Position numbers and translations under genes: made by a program. A stretch of DNA of 56,397 nt from positions 1 through 56,397 of the forward strand of contig CALSTB010000005.1 in NCBI GenBank assembly GCA_943789165.1, in the 5' to 3' direction. The notes beneath the pieces are model-generated. The model had not been told where the DNA came from. It did not search any database and saw only the letters and a list, made by a program, of their open reading frames with translations. This DNA is from an uncultured Bacteroidia bacterium (lineage in GTDB: Bacteria > Bacteroidota > Bacteroidia > NS11-12g > UBA9320). Positions 1 through 8,583 of this stretch are shown one piece after another. How positions within the stretch are numbered: position 1 is the first letter of the stretch; each line of letters begins with the position of its first letter.

Positions 1-1806
1 GGTTTTAACACGGCTGCCATGTCTATTGGCTACCGACAATTGGAATCTTCAGAACTCCATCAAGCCATTGGTGAAAGAAGTGAGCAGCTGACAAACATGA
101 ATTATGGCCTCATTGTATATGGCAAAGGAGCAGATGCCTTTAAATATATTAAGGCTTATTTGGGTCAGGAGCTCATGGACAGTTGTTTTAGGGCATATTT
201 CAATAAATGGCAATACCGACATCCGCTACCTGGCGATATGATGGATTTGTTTGAAGAAGTTAGTGGGAAAAACCTACACTGGTTTTTCTTAAGAGTCATT
301 AATTCTGAAGAGCATATTGATTTTGAGATAACGAAGAGTACTGCTGGTTTTGACATTGAAGAATTAGGAGGTAGCACCAGTCCCTATCAAATTGGCTATT
401 TTAAAGACGGCAAGTTGGTTAAAATCGAATGGCACGAAGGAAGTTTGGAAAAACTTACACATTGGTATCCAGAAATTGATTTTGATGTTATAAAGATTGA
501 CCCATATGAAGTAATTCCGGAAGTGAATCGCCAGAACAACACATTGAAAAAGAACGGATTGTTTAAAACTGTTGAACCTTTAGAGATCAAATTGATGTCT
601 GTGATTCACGATCCAAACAAAACCTCATTGAATGTATTCCCATTGCTGGGTTGGAACACCCACAACAAAATGATGTATGGTTTGTGGTTTAACAACGTGG
701 TAACACCTAAACGAAACTTCAACTTTTCAGCAAGTCCGTTGTACAGTTCAGCAACAGAAGACGTCAATGGTTACTTCAACATCAATTATTCAAAAGCGCA
801 AAACAAACCCCTAAACAACTTTACAGCAGGAGTGAAGGGGTCGCGATTCTCAAACCAAATCCAAACAAAAGAGTATGCGTACAACAGAATTGTGCCTTAC
901 GTTAAGGTAGATTTTCGTGGGCCGGATAAGCGATCGCCAATTACAAGTCGACTAACGTTGAAATACACCATGCTTACGTTTACGCCAAACTTTGATGAAG
1001 AAGCGTCCATTAGCAGTTTGTTGCAAGACACAGGATCTGCAGTTGGTAGAAGGAACCAGTTTCTAAAAGTTGAATATCTATTTAAAAATGCAAAAACGAT
1101 CAATCCATCTCAGTGGAAAGCCAGTATTGAAATGGGTACGCCTTCTAATGTGACGCACCGTATGGATACAGCTACAAGCATGTTGTCGGCTACGACCACA
1201 GGCGATAATTTCATCAAGTTAAACTTGGAATACAAAAAGCGCGTCACCTATAAGTTGAAAGGGAAGGGCTTAGATATCCGCGTATTTGGTGGTACATTTT
1301 TGGATGAATCCGAAAACAGCTTATACCACTACCGTATGGAATCTGGAGCTGGACGATGGGATTACTCCTATGATGAAGTGTTGATGGGTCGTGGTGCCAC
1401 CGAAGGCGTGTTCAGCCAACAAGTGATTGAAAACGATGTTTTCTTAAAAGAACCAGGCACATTTGCCAATATTAGTCAATGGACATTGGCTGTAAACCTG
1501 AAATCAGACTTGCCTCTAAAACTTCCTTTGGGAGTGTATTTTGATGCTTTTACTTTTAACGGCTTACAAGACTTACCAAATGTAGAAGAAGGTGAATCGT
1601 TTATTTACAACGGCGGTATTCAGATAAAAGTGGTTCCAGACTTTTTAGAAATATACGTGCCCTTGTTAAGTTCAAACATGATTCTTGAGGCTCAGAAACT
1701 ACAAGGCATCACAGACTTAAACCAGCGTATTACATTTAAATTGAATTTTAACTTCATGCAGGACAAGAGCATGGGTGATTTTTTTAAATTGGCGCAAGGA
1801 GGGTAG
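1..1806 (+). CDS. M1-family metallopeptidase, C-terminal part (5-prime truncated by window)
   Basis: The frame is open to the first base of the window (codons read G-F-N-T-A-A before the first ATG at 19), so the N-terminal part with the zinc motif HExxH lies upstream and is not visible. The visible start (IGERSEQ, NYGLIVYGKGADAFKYI, then LPGDMMDLFEEVSGKNLHWFF) matches the helical part of the M1 aminopeptidase catalytic domain, ending in the usual W-F-F helix. About 450 further residues form a beta-rich C-terminal region of the kind seen in Bacteroidota M1 proteins. The family removes N-terminal residues from peptides. Without the active site in view, catalytic competence cannot be judged. The stop is followed at once by a perfect 10-bp inverted repeat that may act as a terminator. 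Confidence 0.75.
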   Translation, partial: GFNTAAMSIGYRQLESSELHQAIGERSEQLTNMNYGLIVYGKGADAFKYIKAYLGQELMDSCFRAYFNKWQYRHPLPGDMMDLFEEVSGKNLHWFFLRVINSEEHIDFEITKSTAGFDIEELGGSTSPYQIGYFKDGKLVKIEWHEGSLEKLTHWYPEIDFDVIKIDPYEVIPEVNRQNNTLKKNGLFKTVEPLEIKLMSVIHDPNKTSLNVFPLLGWNTHNKMMYGLWFNNVVTPKRNFNFSASPLYSSATEDVNGYFNINYSKAQNKPLNNFTAGVKGSRFSNQIQTKEYAYNRIVPYVKVDFRGPDKRSPITSRLTLKYTMLTFTPNFDEEASISSLLQDTGSAVGRRNQFLKVEYLFKNAKTINPSQWKASIEMGTPSNVTHRMDTATSMLSATTTGDNFIKLNLEYKKRVTYKLKGKGLDIRVFGGTFLDESENSLYHYRMESGAGRWDYSYDEVLMGRGATEGVFSQQVIENDVFLKEPGTFANISQWTLAVNLKSDLPLKLPLGVYFDAFTFNGLQDLPNVEEGESFIYNGGIQIKVVPDFLEIYVPLLSSNMILEAQKLQGITDLNQRITFKLNFNFMQDKSMGDFFKLAQGG

Positions 1807-1994
1807 TCACTCGGCGCTTAGGTGAATGCTACGTTTATTATGCTGTGCTTCGCCGAGTGAAATGATAAACGGTCACTCGGCTGGTGTTGATTTCTAACTG
1901 AAGTACGTCGTTTTCGCCGAGTGAAATGTAAAATGAAAAATGGTCACTCGGTTGATGTTAATTGCTAACTGAATTACGTCGTTTCGCCGAGTGA
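1807..1994. repeat. Three tandem hairpin units with CACTCGGC/GCCGAGTG ends
   Basis: Three units lie at 1807-1860, 1873-1924 and 1944-1994. Each opens with TCACTCGG(C/T) and closes with GCCGAGTGA. Unit 1 has perfect 10-bp arms (TCACTCGGCG / CGCCGAGTGA). The cores of units 2 and 3 are clearly related (both contain CTAACTGAA and ACGTCG). Units are spaced by A-rich text of the AAATGATAAATGTAAAATG type. A fourth, diverged start (GGTCGCTCGGC) follows the IS at 3331, so the IS seems to have landed inside the array. Confidence 0.8.
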
Positions 1995-2025
1995 AATGAT
2001 AAATGTAAAATGTTGAATGTAAAAG

Positions 2026-3329
2026 TGTATATCCCTAAATAGCGTTGACCACTTTTTAGTTATTGATATTCAAAAATAGTTAAGATTGGTTTATGTAAAG
2101 AAGATTCCCATTCTCTTTCAAAGTTAATAGGAGTCTTTCGATGAATGTTGTTATGAAGTCTGGTGTTGTTATAGTTTCTTACAGCTTTGTTTACACAAGA
2201 TCTTAACTCTGTATAAGACTGGGGTTTCCAATGATCTAAATATTCTTCTTTAATAGTTCTATGGAAGCGTTCTGCGTAAGCGTTCTCTTGTGCAATTAAC
2301 CCCATACTAATTCTGACATTATTCTTTTCAAGAAGCTGTGTGTAGATTTTACTAGCGTATTGACTTCCTCTGTCTGAGTGATGGTATGTTGGAGACTTAT
2401 TGCGCCTTAAAGCTTGTTTTAACGCTTGCACATTGGCCAATGCAAGCATATGGTTAGCAATGTTATATCCAACTATCTTTTTGGAGTAAACATCAATTAT
2501 GAAGACACCAAAATAATGTTCTTCATTTATTGGGAAGTACGTGATATCAGACTGCCATACTTCATTAGGTCGAGTTATCTGTAAACCTTGAATCAAGTTT
2601 GGATAATACTCTTTCGAAGCTCTTGTTGTCTTTCGATAGTTTTTCTTTCGTTTGACTCTGTAACCAAAGTCCAAACACGTATCAATAAACTTATCCCTGC
2701 CCATAAAGTCTGGTTTAAGCATGTGATACATCTTCTCAACCCCACAACCTGGATGGTTTTTTCGAATAGCGTCAATTTTGCCCTGCAAATCGTACCATTT
2801 ACTGTTTAGGCTATGTTGACGTTTTTTGCTTTGATAAACCGCCTGTTTAGAGATCTGTAATTGGCGATAAACCGCATTCATGCTGTAACTCATCTTTTTT
2901 TCTTTGAGTCGCCAGATAGTGGGGTGTTTGAGTTTTTTTTTGATATCGATATCAAATTCCTCCTTTGCCAGTTCAATCATCGTCTCATAATAGTCGACCA
3001 TAATCTGCTTTTGGCCAACCATACGCTCTAATTCTTTTATCCGATTTTCTAAATCTTTAACCTTGGAGGCAGTGCTGTTTTTCTTTTCCACGACGCGATA
3101 CCCTGTTTTGTTCAACCGTGAATATCGGTAAATCCAGCAATAAATCGTTTGTGTCGCGACATTGTGAAGTCTGGACAGTTCTGGGACGCTATACCGGCCA
3201 CTTTCAAAATCCTTGACAAGCTGACGCTTATAATCTTCTGAGAATTTTCGATGTTTTCTAATTTTTTGTACTTGTAATGACATGTTGACTTTTTTTTAAT
3301 TTTCGGTCAACCTATATCAGGGACGTACA
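2026..3329 (-). mobile_element. IS3-family insertion sequence, copy A (1304 bp)
   Basis: The ends are imperfect inverted repeats. Reading inward, the left end is TGTATATCCCTAAATAGCG and the right end is TGTACGTCCCTGATATAG, both followed by GTTGACC. The same termini bound copy B at 15791-17093, and the two copies are nearly identical but inverted relative to each other. Flanking bases are AG on both sides (2024-2025 and 3330-3331), an apparent 2-bp target duplication. Removing the element with one AG rejoins the CTCGGC repeat array. The single transposase gene is on the minus strand. Confidence 0.9.
2060..3283 (-). CDS. IS3-family transposase, OrfA and OrfB fused in one frame
   Basis: This 407-residue DDE transposase has an N-terminal helix-turn-helix (about residues 10-60, KFSEDYKRQLVKDFESG), a leucine-rich linker (about 70-110), an HTH_21-like segment and an rve integrase core. 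The catalytic acidic residues are visible in SDITYF, HSDRGSQY and ENAYAERFHRTIK. OrfA and OrfB are continuous because the A tract in the linker codons has nine As. Copy B has eight and is split there. Substitutions against copy B are few (NEEHYF versus NGEHYF, NKAVRN versus NKALRN). A fused product could be made without ribosomal frameshifting, which in this family normally limits transposition. Confidence 0.93.
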   Translation of the reverse strand: MSLQVQKIRKHRKFSEDYKRQLVKDFESGRYSVPELSRLHNVATQTIYCWIYRYSRLNKTGYRVVEKKNSTASKVKDLENRIKELERMVGQKQIMVDYYETMIELAKEEFDIDIKKKLKHPTIWRLKEKKMSYSMNAVYRQLQISKQAVYQSKKRQHSLNSKWYDLQGKIDAIRKNHPGCGVEKMYHMLKPDFMGRDKFIDTCLDFGYRVKRKKNYRKTTRASKEYYPNLIQGLQITRPNEVWQSDITYFPINEEHYFGVFIIDVYSKKIVGYNIANHMLALANVQALKQALRRNKSPTYHHSDRGSQYASKIYTQLLEKNNVRISMGLIAQENAYAERFHRTIKEEYLDHWKPQSYTELRSCVNKAVRNYNNTRLHNNIHRKTPINFEREWESSLHKPILTIFEYQ

Positions 3330-3537
3330 AGGGTCGCTCGGCACTTAATCCACTACACGTCATTCAGAGCGCAGCGAAGAAATGAATAACCTACACGTCA
3401 TTCAACGTCAACTTAGACTTCAACTTAAAAACCCTAATCCCTGAATCCTAGTGGCTAGTGGCTTTAGGCAGTAAATAACAATGAATGCATGAATAACCTA
3501 CATGGCATTCAACTTCAACTTCATCTTAGACTTCAAC
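3330..3537. repeat. Intergenic repeat text downstream of IS copy A
   Basis: This stretch holds the orphaned fourth CTCGGC unit start, one forward copy of the dispersed ACGTCATTCAGAGCGCAGCG motif near 3355-3380, and TTCAACTTCAAC-type microsatellite text near 3400-3420 and 3505-3540. No open frame here is convincing. Confidence 0.5.
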
Positions 3538-4755
3538 TTAAACCAGCAACTTCACAGGGTTCTCCATCAACTCTTTGAAAGTCTGTAAGAACTGTGAGCC
3601 TACAACGCCGTCAACAACGCGGTGGTCGCATGATAAGGTTACCTTCATTATGTTGCCGACTTTCATCTCTCCATTGTCGACAACAACTGTTTCTTTAGCT
3701 GCGCCAACGGCCATGATACAAGCGTCAGGAGAATTGATGATTGCAGTGAATTCTTCGATACCAAACATACCTAAGTTCGAAATGGTGAATGTATTTCCTT
3801 CCCAATCACTAGGTTGTAGTTTTTTGTCTTTAGCTTTAACTGAATAAGCTTTTACCTCGGTTGAGATTTCAGATAAAGATTTTGAATCAGCGAATCGTAC
3901 TACTGGAACCAATAGTCCTTCATCAACTGCCATTGCAACACCCATATGGATGTGGTTGTTCATACGGATATGATCGCCCATCCACGCGGCGTTTATTTTT
4001 GGATGACGTCTCAAAGCAATGGCTGCTGCTTTTACGATTACGTCATTCATTGAAATTTTAACGTCTGAATATTCGTTCATTTCTTTTCTTGCAGCAATGG
4101 CGTTGTCCATTCGGATTTCCATTGTCAAGTAGAAATGAGGTGCGGTAAACTTGCTCTCACCTAAGCGTCGAGCAATGGTTTTACGCATTTGAGAAACAGG
4201 AACCGTTGTAAACGACTCAACACCTGTAACCGTTGAACCCACACTTGGCGTGAAGTTCTCAATGTCTTTTTTGATGATGCGTCCACCTTCACCTGATCCA
4301 TTCACTTGGCTAATGTCAAGTCCTTTGTCTGCCGCCATTTTTTTAGCAAGTGGCGAAGCAAGGATGCGGCCGGAGGAAGATGTAGTTGAAGTTGAAGATG
4401 AAGATGAAGTAGAAGTTGGTGCTGTAACCACTGGACTTGCCGTAGTTTCTGCTACAACTGTTTCTTCCTCTTCTTTTTTGGCTGGAGCTGCAGTCAGTAA
4501 ATCAGCAAAGTCTTCGCCTTTTTTACCAACGATAGCAATCACACTATCCACTGCAATGGTTTGGCCTTCTTCTGCATTTAAGTGCAGAACAGTGCCTTTT
4601 TCATAATTGTCTAAGTCCATGGTCGCCTTGTCAGTTTCTACTTCTGCAAGGATGTCCCCAGACTTAATTTCGTCGCCGACTTTCACCTGCCACGATACAA
4701 TTACACCCTCTTCCATGGTGTCACTCATCTTTGGTAACTTAATTGCTACAGCCAT
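3538..4755 (-). CDS. pdhC: Pyruvate dehydrogenase E2, dihydrolipoamide acetyltransferase
   Basis: This 405-residue protein is the acyltransferase core of a 2-oxoacid dehydrogenase complex, moving the acetyl group from lipoamide to CoA. A single lipoyl domain fills residues 1-80, with the lipoyl lysine in ETDKATMD (K43). A Ser/Thr-rich linker follows (about 105-128), then a peripheral subunit-binding domain (about 130-168, ASPLAKKMAADKGL), then the catalytic domain with HxxxDG near the C-terminus (H378, D382 in CDHRVVDG). The substrate is inferred as pyruvate from the overall match to Bacteroidota PdhC. A branched-chain or 2-oxoglutarate E2 is less likely. E1 and E3 are not adjacent. The DNA of the linker is a GAAGTTGAAGATGAAG-type microsatellite like the one in nearby intergenic repeats. 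Confidence 0.93.
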   Translation of the reverse strand: MAVAIKLPKMSDTMEEGVIVSWQVKVGDEIKSGDILAEVETDKATMDLDNYEKGTVLHLNAEEGQTIAVDSVIAIVGKKGEDFADLLTAAPAKKEEEETVVAETTASPVVTAPTSTSSSSSTSTTSSSGRILASPLAKKMAADKGLDISQVNGSGEGGRIIKKDIENFTPSVGSTVTGVESFTTVPVSQMRKTIARRLGESKFTAPHFYLTMEIRMDNAIAARKEMNEYSDVKISMNDVIVKAAAIALRRHPKINAAWMGDHIRMNNHIHMGVAMAVDEGLLVPVVRFADSKSLSEISTEVKAYSVKAKDKKLQPSDWEGNTFTISNLGMFGIEEFTAIINSPDACIMAVGAAKETVVVDNGEMKVGNIMKVTLSCDHRVVDGVVGSQFLQTFKELMENPVKLLV

Positions 4756-4774
4756 ATTCTTTTTTTACAAAGTG

Positions 4775-4782
4775 CAAAACTA
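4775..4782 (-). promoter_or_regulatory. Candidate Bacteroidota -7 promoter box for pdhC
   Basis: On the minus strand the sequence TAGTTTTG fits the Bacteroidota sigma-ABfrA -7 consensus TAnnTTTG, 19 bp before the pdhC ATG. No TTG -33 box with good spacing was found, so the call rests on one box. Confidence 0.4.
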
Positions 4783-4881
4783 ACATATAAGGTTTAAATA
4801 TTGTTGAAAACAACCGCCTTATGTTCGCTTAATTTGAACAATCAAAACGTCCGAAAGTTCTGACGTTCTAATACAGTGATT

Positions 4882-5676
4882 ATGACACAATACGAAGAAT
4901 TCCTTAAGCATGTTTTTGAAAACGGTACCGATAAAAGTGACCGTACGGGAACAGGTACGCGTAGTGTGTTTGGTGGACAGTTACGCTTCGATTTAAATGA
5001 AGGTTTTCCGATGATCACCACAAAGAAGGTCCACCTAAAATCAATCATTTATGAGTTGTTGTGGTTTTTAAAGGGTGATACCAATATCAAATACCTAACC
5101 GACAATGGTGTACGCATCTGGAACGAATGGGCCGACGACAACGGTGATCTTGGTCCGGTGTATGGCAAACAATGGCGAAGTTGGGAAACCGCTGATGGAC
5201 AAGTCATCGATCAGATTAAGCAGGTGCTAGACTTACTGCAAAACAACCCTGATAGCCGTAGAATCATTGTGAATGCATGGAACGTTGGCGACTTACCTAA
5301 GATGGCGTTAAGTCCATGTCACTGTATGTTCCAGTTCTACGTTGCCGATGGCAAATTGAGTTGTCAGTTATACCAACGAAGCGCAGATTTATTCTTAGGC
5401 GTTCCTTTCAACATTGCTTCATATGCCTTATTGACCATGATGATAGCTCAAGTCACTGGACTTGAATTAGGAGAATATGTCCACACCTTTGGAGACGCAC
5501 ACATCTATACCAACCATTTCGAACAAGTGGAATTGCAATTAAGTCGCGACGCACGTCCTTATCCCACCATGAAAATCAATTCAGACATCAAAGACCTATT
5601 TGATTTCGACTTTGATGACTTCGACCTAATCGGCTATGACCCACATCCGTTGATTAAAGGTGCTGTTGCGGTGTAG
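4882..5676 (+). CDS. thyA: Thymidylate synthase
   Basis: This enzyme methylates dUMP to dTMP with methylenetetrahydrofolate. From the ATG at 4882 the protein has 264 residues, the same length as the E. coli enzyme. The catalytic cysteine is C146 in SPCHC. The folate and phosphate motifs [39 protein letters not shown] and PFNIASYA are all present, as is the C-terminal PVAV-like tail. A GTG two codons upstream (4876) is a possible but less likely start. The gene diverges from pdhC with about 125 bp between them. Nothing is unusual. Confidence 0.97.
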   Translation: MTQYEEFLKHVFENGTDKSDRTGTGTRSVFGGQLRFDLNEGFPMITTKKVHLKSIIYELLWFLKGDTNIKYLTDNGVRIWNEWADDNGDLGPVYGKQWRSWETADGQVIDQIKQVLDLLQNNPDSRRIIVNAWNVGDLPKMALSPCHCMFQFYVADGKLSCQLYQRSADLFLGVPFNIASYALLTMMIAQVTGLELGEYVHTFGDAHIYTNHFEQVELQLSRDARPYPTMKINSDIKDLFDFDFDDFDLIGYDPHPLIKGAVAV

Positions 5677-5739
5677 AGGCACGGTTTTGAATTGTTGAAT
5701 TATAGAATTATTGAATAATTGATTGTCTGAATGTCTGAA

Positions 5740-5850
5740 GGATTTTGCTACGCGTCATACAGAGTGCAGCAAAGAATCTCGTTTAGGCGTTTAGGGCGCT
5801 TCGCTTTTGGCGCATTAGTGCATTAGCTACTGCCATTCACCTTCAACTTT
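5740..5850 (+). repeat. Forward copy of composite repeat (R1 followed by R2)
   Basis: GCTACGCGTCATACAGAG leads into GTGCAGCAAAGAATCTC, then a G+C-rich module (TTTAGGGCGCTTCGCTTTTG, GCGCATTAGTGCATTAGCTA), then TTCACCTTCAACTTT. This is the reverse complement, in the same order, of the islands near 13.7-14.0 and 17.1-17.36 kb. The remainder of 5677-5938 is A+T-rich stutter (AATTATCAATTATC) with no gene. Confidence 0.7.
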
Positions 5851-5938
5851 CCAATAAGGCCTTCTCTAATTGCGTGCCATACAAAATGTGCGACGTCAAT
5901 TATCAATTATCATTTTTCAATTATCAATTGGTAACCCT

Positions 5939-7276
5939 TTATTGAACGTACGCCTTCGCTTCAGCAACCCGACTCACATTATGTGACTTAAGCGTGCTGA
6001 CTGCTGAACTAAACTGTCCGTTTACGAAAGAGTAACCAGAGCGTTCTGAATCTGCGGAAGTTTGTAACAAGCTTTGTTGTTCGCTGTATAATGTGCTCAT
6101 TCGGTTGGTTTCAAACGAGGTTTCAACAAATGATTTTACATAACCTTTATAGGTGGCTAGGTAACCAGCATCAGCAATGATGTAGTTGATTAGCGGCCAA
6201 TCGGTGCCGACTTCAGTCATGGCAAAAGACAAAGAACCGCCCATTTTACCTGTTTGAAATGCTTCGTTGTTATCCCACACTATCCATTTAATCAAACCAT
6301 CGGCAGGATCATGGTACAAATAATAGTTGTGCGTCATACGACCATAGGTATCCCAGTTCTGAATGGTGTTGTTTACCGCCAAATACTTTAAAAACCCATC
6401 TACGTCAAACACAGATTCTAAATCACTTTTCCATTTGTTTACGTCAGATGACCGAGTAGACGCATGGAGGTAATCAAACATTTGTTGGATGTCGCTTTTG
6501 TCGGCGGTAATTTCATTTGTTTTTAATTCGAAGTCGTCCAGGTTAAAACCGGTTTGACTAAACTTGGCGCCATCATTTTCAGGCTTGTAGCAGTTTCCTG
6601 TTTTACTGCCAAATTCACTTTTTAAGTAGGTGTCGAACACCACTTCACACATGGTATAAACGCCATAATACTCTTCGCCATTTCCGTTTCCATTGTCGAT
6701 GTAAACTTCGTAAAAAGCAGTGTGCACAGCAGGCACACCAAAGTCTCTAAACAAGTCATCAGCCGTTTTTTCACGCATGAGGGCAGCATCGTTATAATTG
6801 CTACTCATCGAGAGTTCTTTAAAGCCATAAAATCTTTGGTTTAAGATTTCTGGAAAATCGTCTTCAAACTCGTCGAAATCAAGTCTTAATGGGAGCTTAC
6901 TACTTCTTGCACGCAGTGAGGAATTGCCTTTATAGCGAATGCCAACGTTCTTCCACACTAAGTCATTATAATAGACGTCGCAAGGGAAGTATTCTGGATT
7001 TTCGCTTGAAAACGTTCCGCCTGGTCCGCCACCACCTCTTGTTTTTTCAGCTAGATCAGCCTGCATGTCAGACCACTCGTCTGCGGATAAAACAAACTCA
7101 ATTCTATGCACTTTTGAATTGTCGAAGACAATGTCGTAGTCAGCTGGAAAGCCATTGCTGTGAGAGGCTGTGCCACTGTTGCCCGTTTCACTTGGGACAA
7201 ATACTTCTTTTTTGCAGCTTGTGAACGCAGTAATTATGGCAGTTAACGCCAAAACGTATTTCAATTTATTTTTCAT
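5939..7276 (-). CDS. CotH kinase family lipoprotein
   Basis: This 445-residue protein starts with a lipoprotein signal (lipobox AFTSC, Cys about residue 21), so it should be anchored in an outer or periplasmic membrane. The rest matches the CotH family, an atypical protein-kinase fold known from Bacillus spore coat. Visible family features are IRYKGNSSLR followed by SKLPLRLDFDEF, NYNDAALMREK, the EEYYGVYTMCEVV strand, and a C-lobe segment NNTIQNWDTYGRMTHNYYLYH with IKWIVWDNNEAF. It is the last gene of a four-gene overlapping operon and overlaps the DUF2490 gene by 11 bp. CotH homologues near VTC-fold proteins suggest a role in phosphorylating surface components. That role is inference. Confidence 0.87.
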   Translation of the reverse strand: MKNKLKYVLALTAIITAFTSCKKEVFVPSETGNSGTASHSNGFPADYDIVFDNSKVHRIEFVLSADEWSDMQADLAEKTRGGGGPGGTFSSENPEYFPCDVYYNDLVWKNVGIRYKGNSSLRARSSKLPLRLDFDEFEDDFPEILNQRFYGFKELSMSSNYNDAALMREKTADDLFRDFGVPAVHTAFYEVYIDNGNGNGEEYYGVYTMCEVVFDTYLKSEFGSKTGNCYKPENDGAKFSQTGFNLDDFELKTNEITADKSDIQQMFDYLHASTRSSDVNKWKSDLESVFDVDGFLKYLAVNNTIQNWDTYGRMTHNYYLYHDPADGLIKWIVWDNNEAFQTGKMGGSLSFAMTEVGTDWPLINYIIADAGYLATYKGYVKSFVETSFETNRMSTLYSEQQSLLQTSADSERSGYSFVNGQFSSAVSTLKSHNVSRVAEAKAYVQ

Positions 7277-7988
7277 CTTTCTTTCTTTTTAAGGTGTATC
7301 TGTATTTTAATCCAACGATGTTGGTGGTTTTTGGGTAGAGGCCAGTGAGCTCTTTTTCCATTCGGTAGAAAGCACCAAAATCACCTATGTTTTTTGTTTT
7401 ATATGTTGTCCCCAACGTGAAGCGAATTTTATCAAATTCACTGTCAGGTTGGATCTCTCTGAAGATTTCTGTCGAAAACTCAGGGTCGAACTTCCACTTT
7501 TTGAAGTTGTAATCGACTCCATATTTGAACCGAACTACGTTGGTTAGTAGGTCACCCTCTAACTCACTAATGCCCAATTCATTTTTCGATTGGTAGCGAA
7601 ATCGATAGCTAAAATCAAAGTAAGAAACTTTGTGCTGGTAGCCGAGGTCGGCATTCCATCTAAAGTGGTTTTCATATCCTTGAATCTTTCCAACATCGTC
7701 ATTATCTCGAATGAAACGACCAGCCAAACCAAAGCTCAACTGTTTATTGAACTTGTAATTTAGTCCGAGCTCGGAAAAGTAAATGTCGACATTGCTGACG
7801 TCATCACGTAACCGCAATTGTTGCTCAAAACTGAGGCTTAATTTTTTGTCGAATTTGTATTTCAGCCCAACAGACGACCACATTTCTAAGTCGCGAACGG
7901 TATAATACGTTCCAGTTTGTGCCATGCTTTCTGGTACGAGGAAGAACGTGGCGAAAGCTATGCAAGCGTATTTAAGTAGTTTTATCAT
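7266..7988 (-). CDS. DUF2490 outer-membrane beta-barrel-like protein
   Basis: The product has 240 residues, with a cleavable signal peptide (about 1-23, ending SMAQ). Alternating amphipathic strands follow (LSLSFEQQLRLRDD, YFSELGLNYKFNKQLSFGLAGRF, FRWNADLGYQHK, FDFSYRFRYQSK) and end in an aromatic-rich C-terminus, typical of the DUF2490 family of presumed outer-membrane proteins. Function is unknown. The gene overlaps DUF4956 upstream by 17 bp and CotH downstream by 11 bp, so it belongs to the operon and may form its outer-membrane component. Confidence 0.8.
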   Translation of the reverse strand: MIKLLKYACIAFATFFLVPESMAQTGTYYTVRDLEMWSSVGLKYKFDKKLSLSFEQQLRLRDDVSNVDIYFSELGLNYKFNKQLSFGLAGRFIRDNDDVGKIQGYENHFRWNADLGYQHKVSYFDFSYRFRYQSKNELGISELEGDLLTNVVRFKYGVDYNFKKWKFDPEFSTEIFREIQPDSEFDKIRFTLGTTYKTKNIGDFGAFYRMEKELTGLYPKTTNIVGLKYRYTLKRKKDEK

Positions 7989-8583
7989 TTAAGTAGGTAA
8001 TTGTAATGGTGGCTGAATCTTTAAGAAAGTCGACGTTTCCAACGGTAATGGTTTCAATAGGAAGTCCCAATCTATTTTCTAAATCAGTCTTCAATTCGTC
8101 ATGTCGCTCAGGTTTGATGTTGTCGATTTTTTCGTATTGAATGACTTTAGTAGAAACACTTTTGATCAACCATCTTTTCTCCATGATGTATAGTGCCAAA
8201 ACAATAAGTACATTGGCAACAATGATTTCCATGAAACTCATTTTCTGGTTGGCGAGGGAATTCATTACGGATACACCAATCACCACAAACAAGTACGTCA
8301 TTTCTTTAATGGCGATGGCATCTGTTCGATATCGTATAATGCCAAAGATGGCAAATAGACCGAGGGCCATTCCAATGTCGAGCTCGTATTTTTTTAAGGT
8401 AAAACACAGGAAAAAGACGATGATGCCTATCATGAAATAGGTGAATAGATAGTCTTTTCGACGCGCGCTTGAAAAGTACAACCAACGCACAATCAGCCCT
8501 AAGAAACTAATATTCAAAACGAATCTGAAAATCATTTTGTAAAAGTCATCGTCAAAAAACGGTATGTTTAATATGTCTTCCAT
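7972..8583 (-). CDS. DUF4956 multi-pass membrane protein
   Basis: The product has 203 residues with about five membrane helices (about 17-37, 46-64, 71-84, 96-112 and 118-136) and a soluble C-terminal tail of about 65 residues. The segment LGLFAIFGIIRYRTDAIAIK with EMTYLF after it is the family signature. Start and stop are fixed by coupling: its ATG shares a base with the VTC gene stop (TAATG). DUF4956 has no established activity. Its place next to a VTC-domain protein suggests it could be the membrane partner of that enzyme, as VTC1-type membrane domains are in yeast. That is inference, not homology. Confidence 0.85.
   Translation of the reverse strand: MEDILNIPFFDDDFYKMIFRFVLNISFLGLIVRWLYFSSARRKDYLFTYFMIGIIVFFLCFTLKKYELDIGMALGLFAIFGIIRYRTDAIAIKEMTYLFVVIGVSVMNSLANQKMSFMEIIVANVLIVLALYIMEKRWLIKSVSTKVIQYEKIDNIKPERHDELKTDLENRLGLPIETITVGNVDFLKDSATITITYLNDKTT

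Noticed and set aside
4250..4606. 118-codon frame opposite pdhC
   Set aside because: It is an antisense shadow of the low-complexity linker and lipoyl region; the sense protein is certain.
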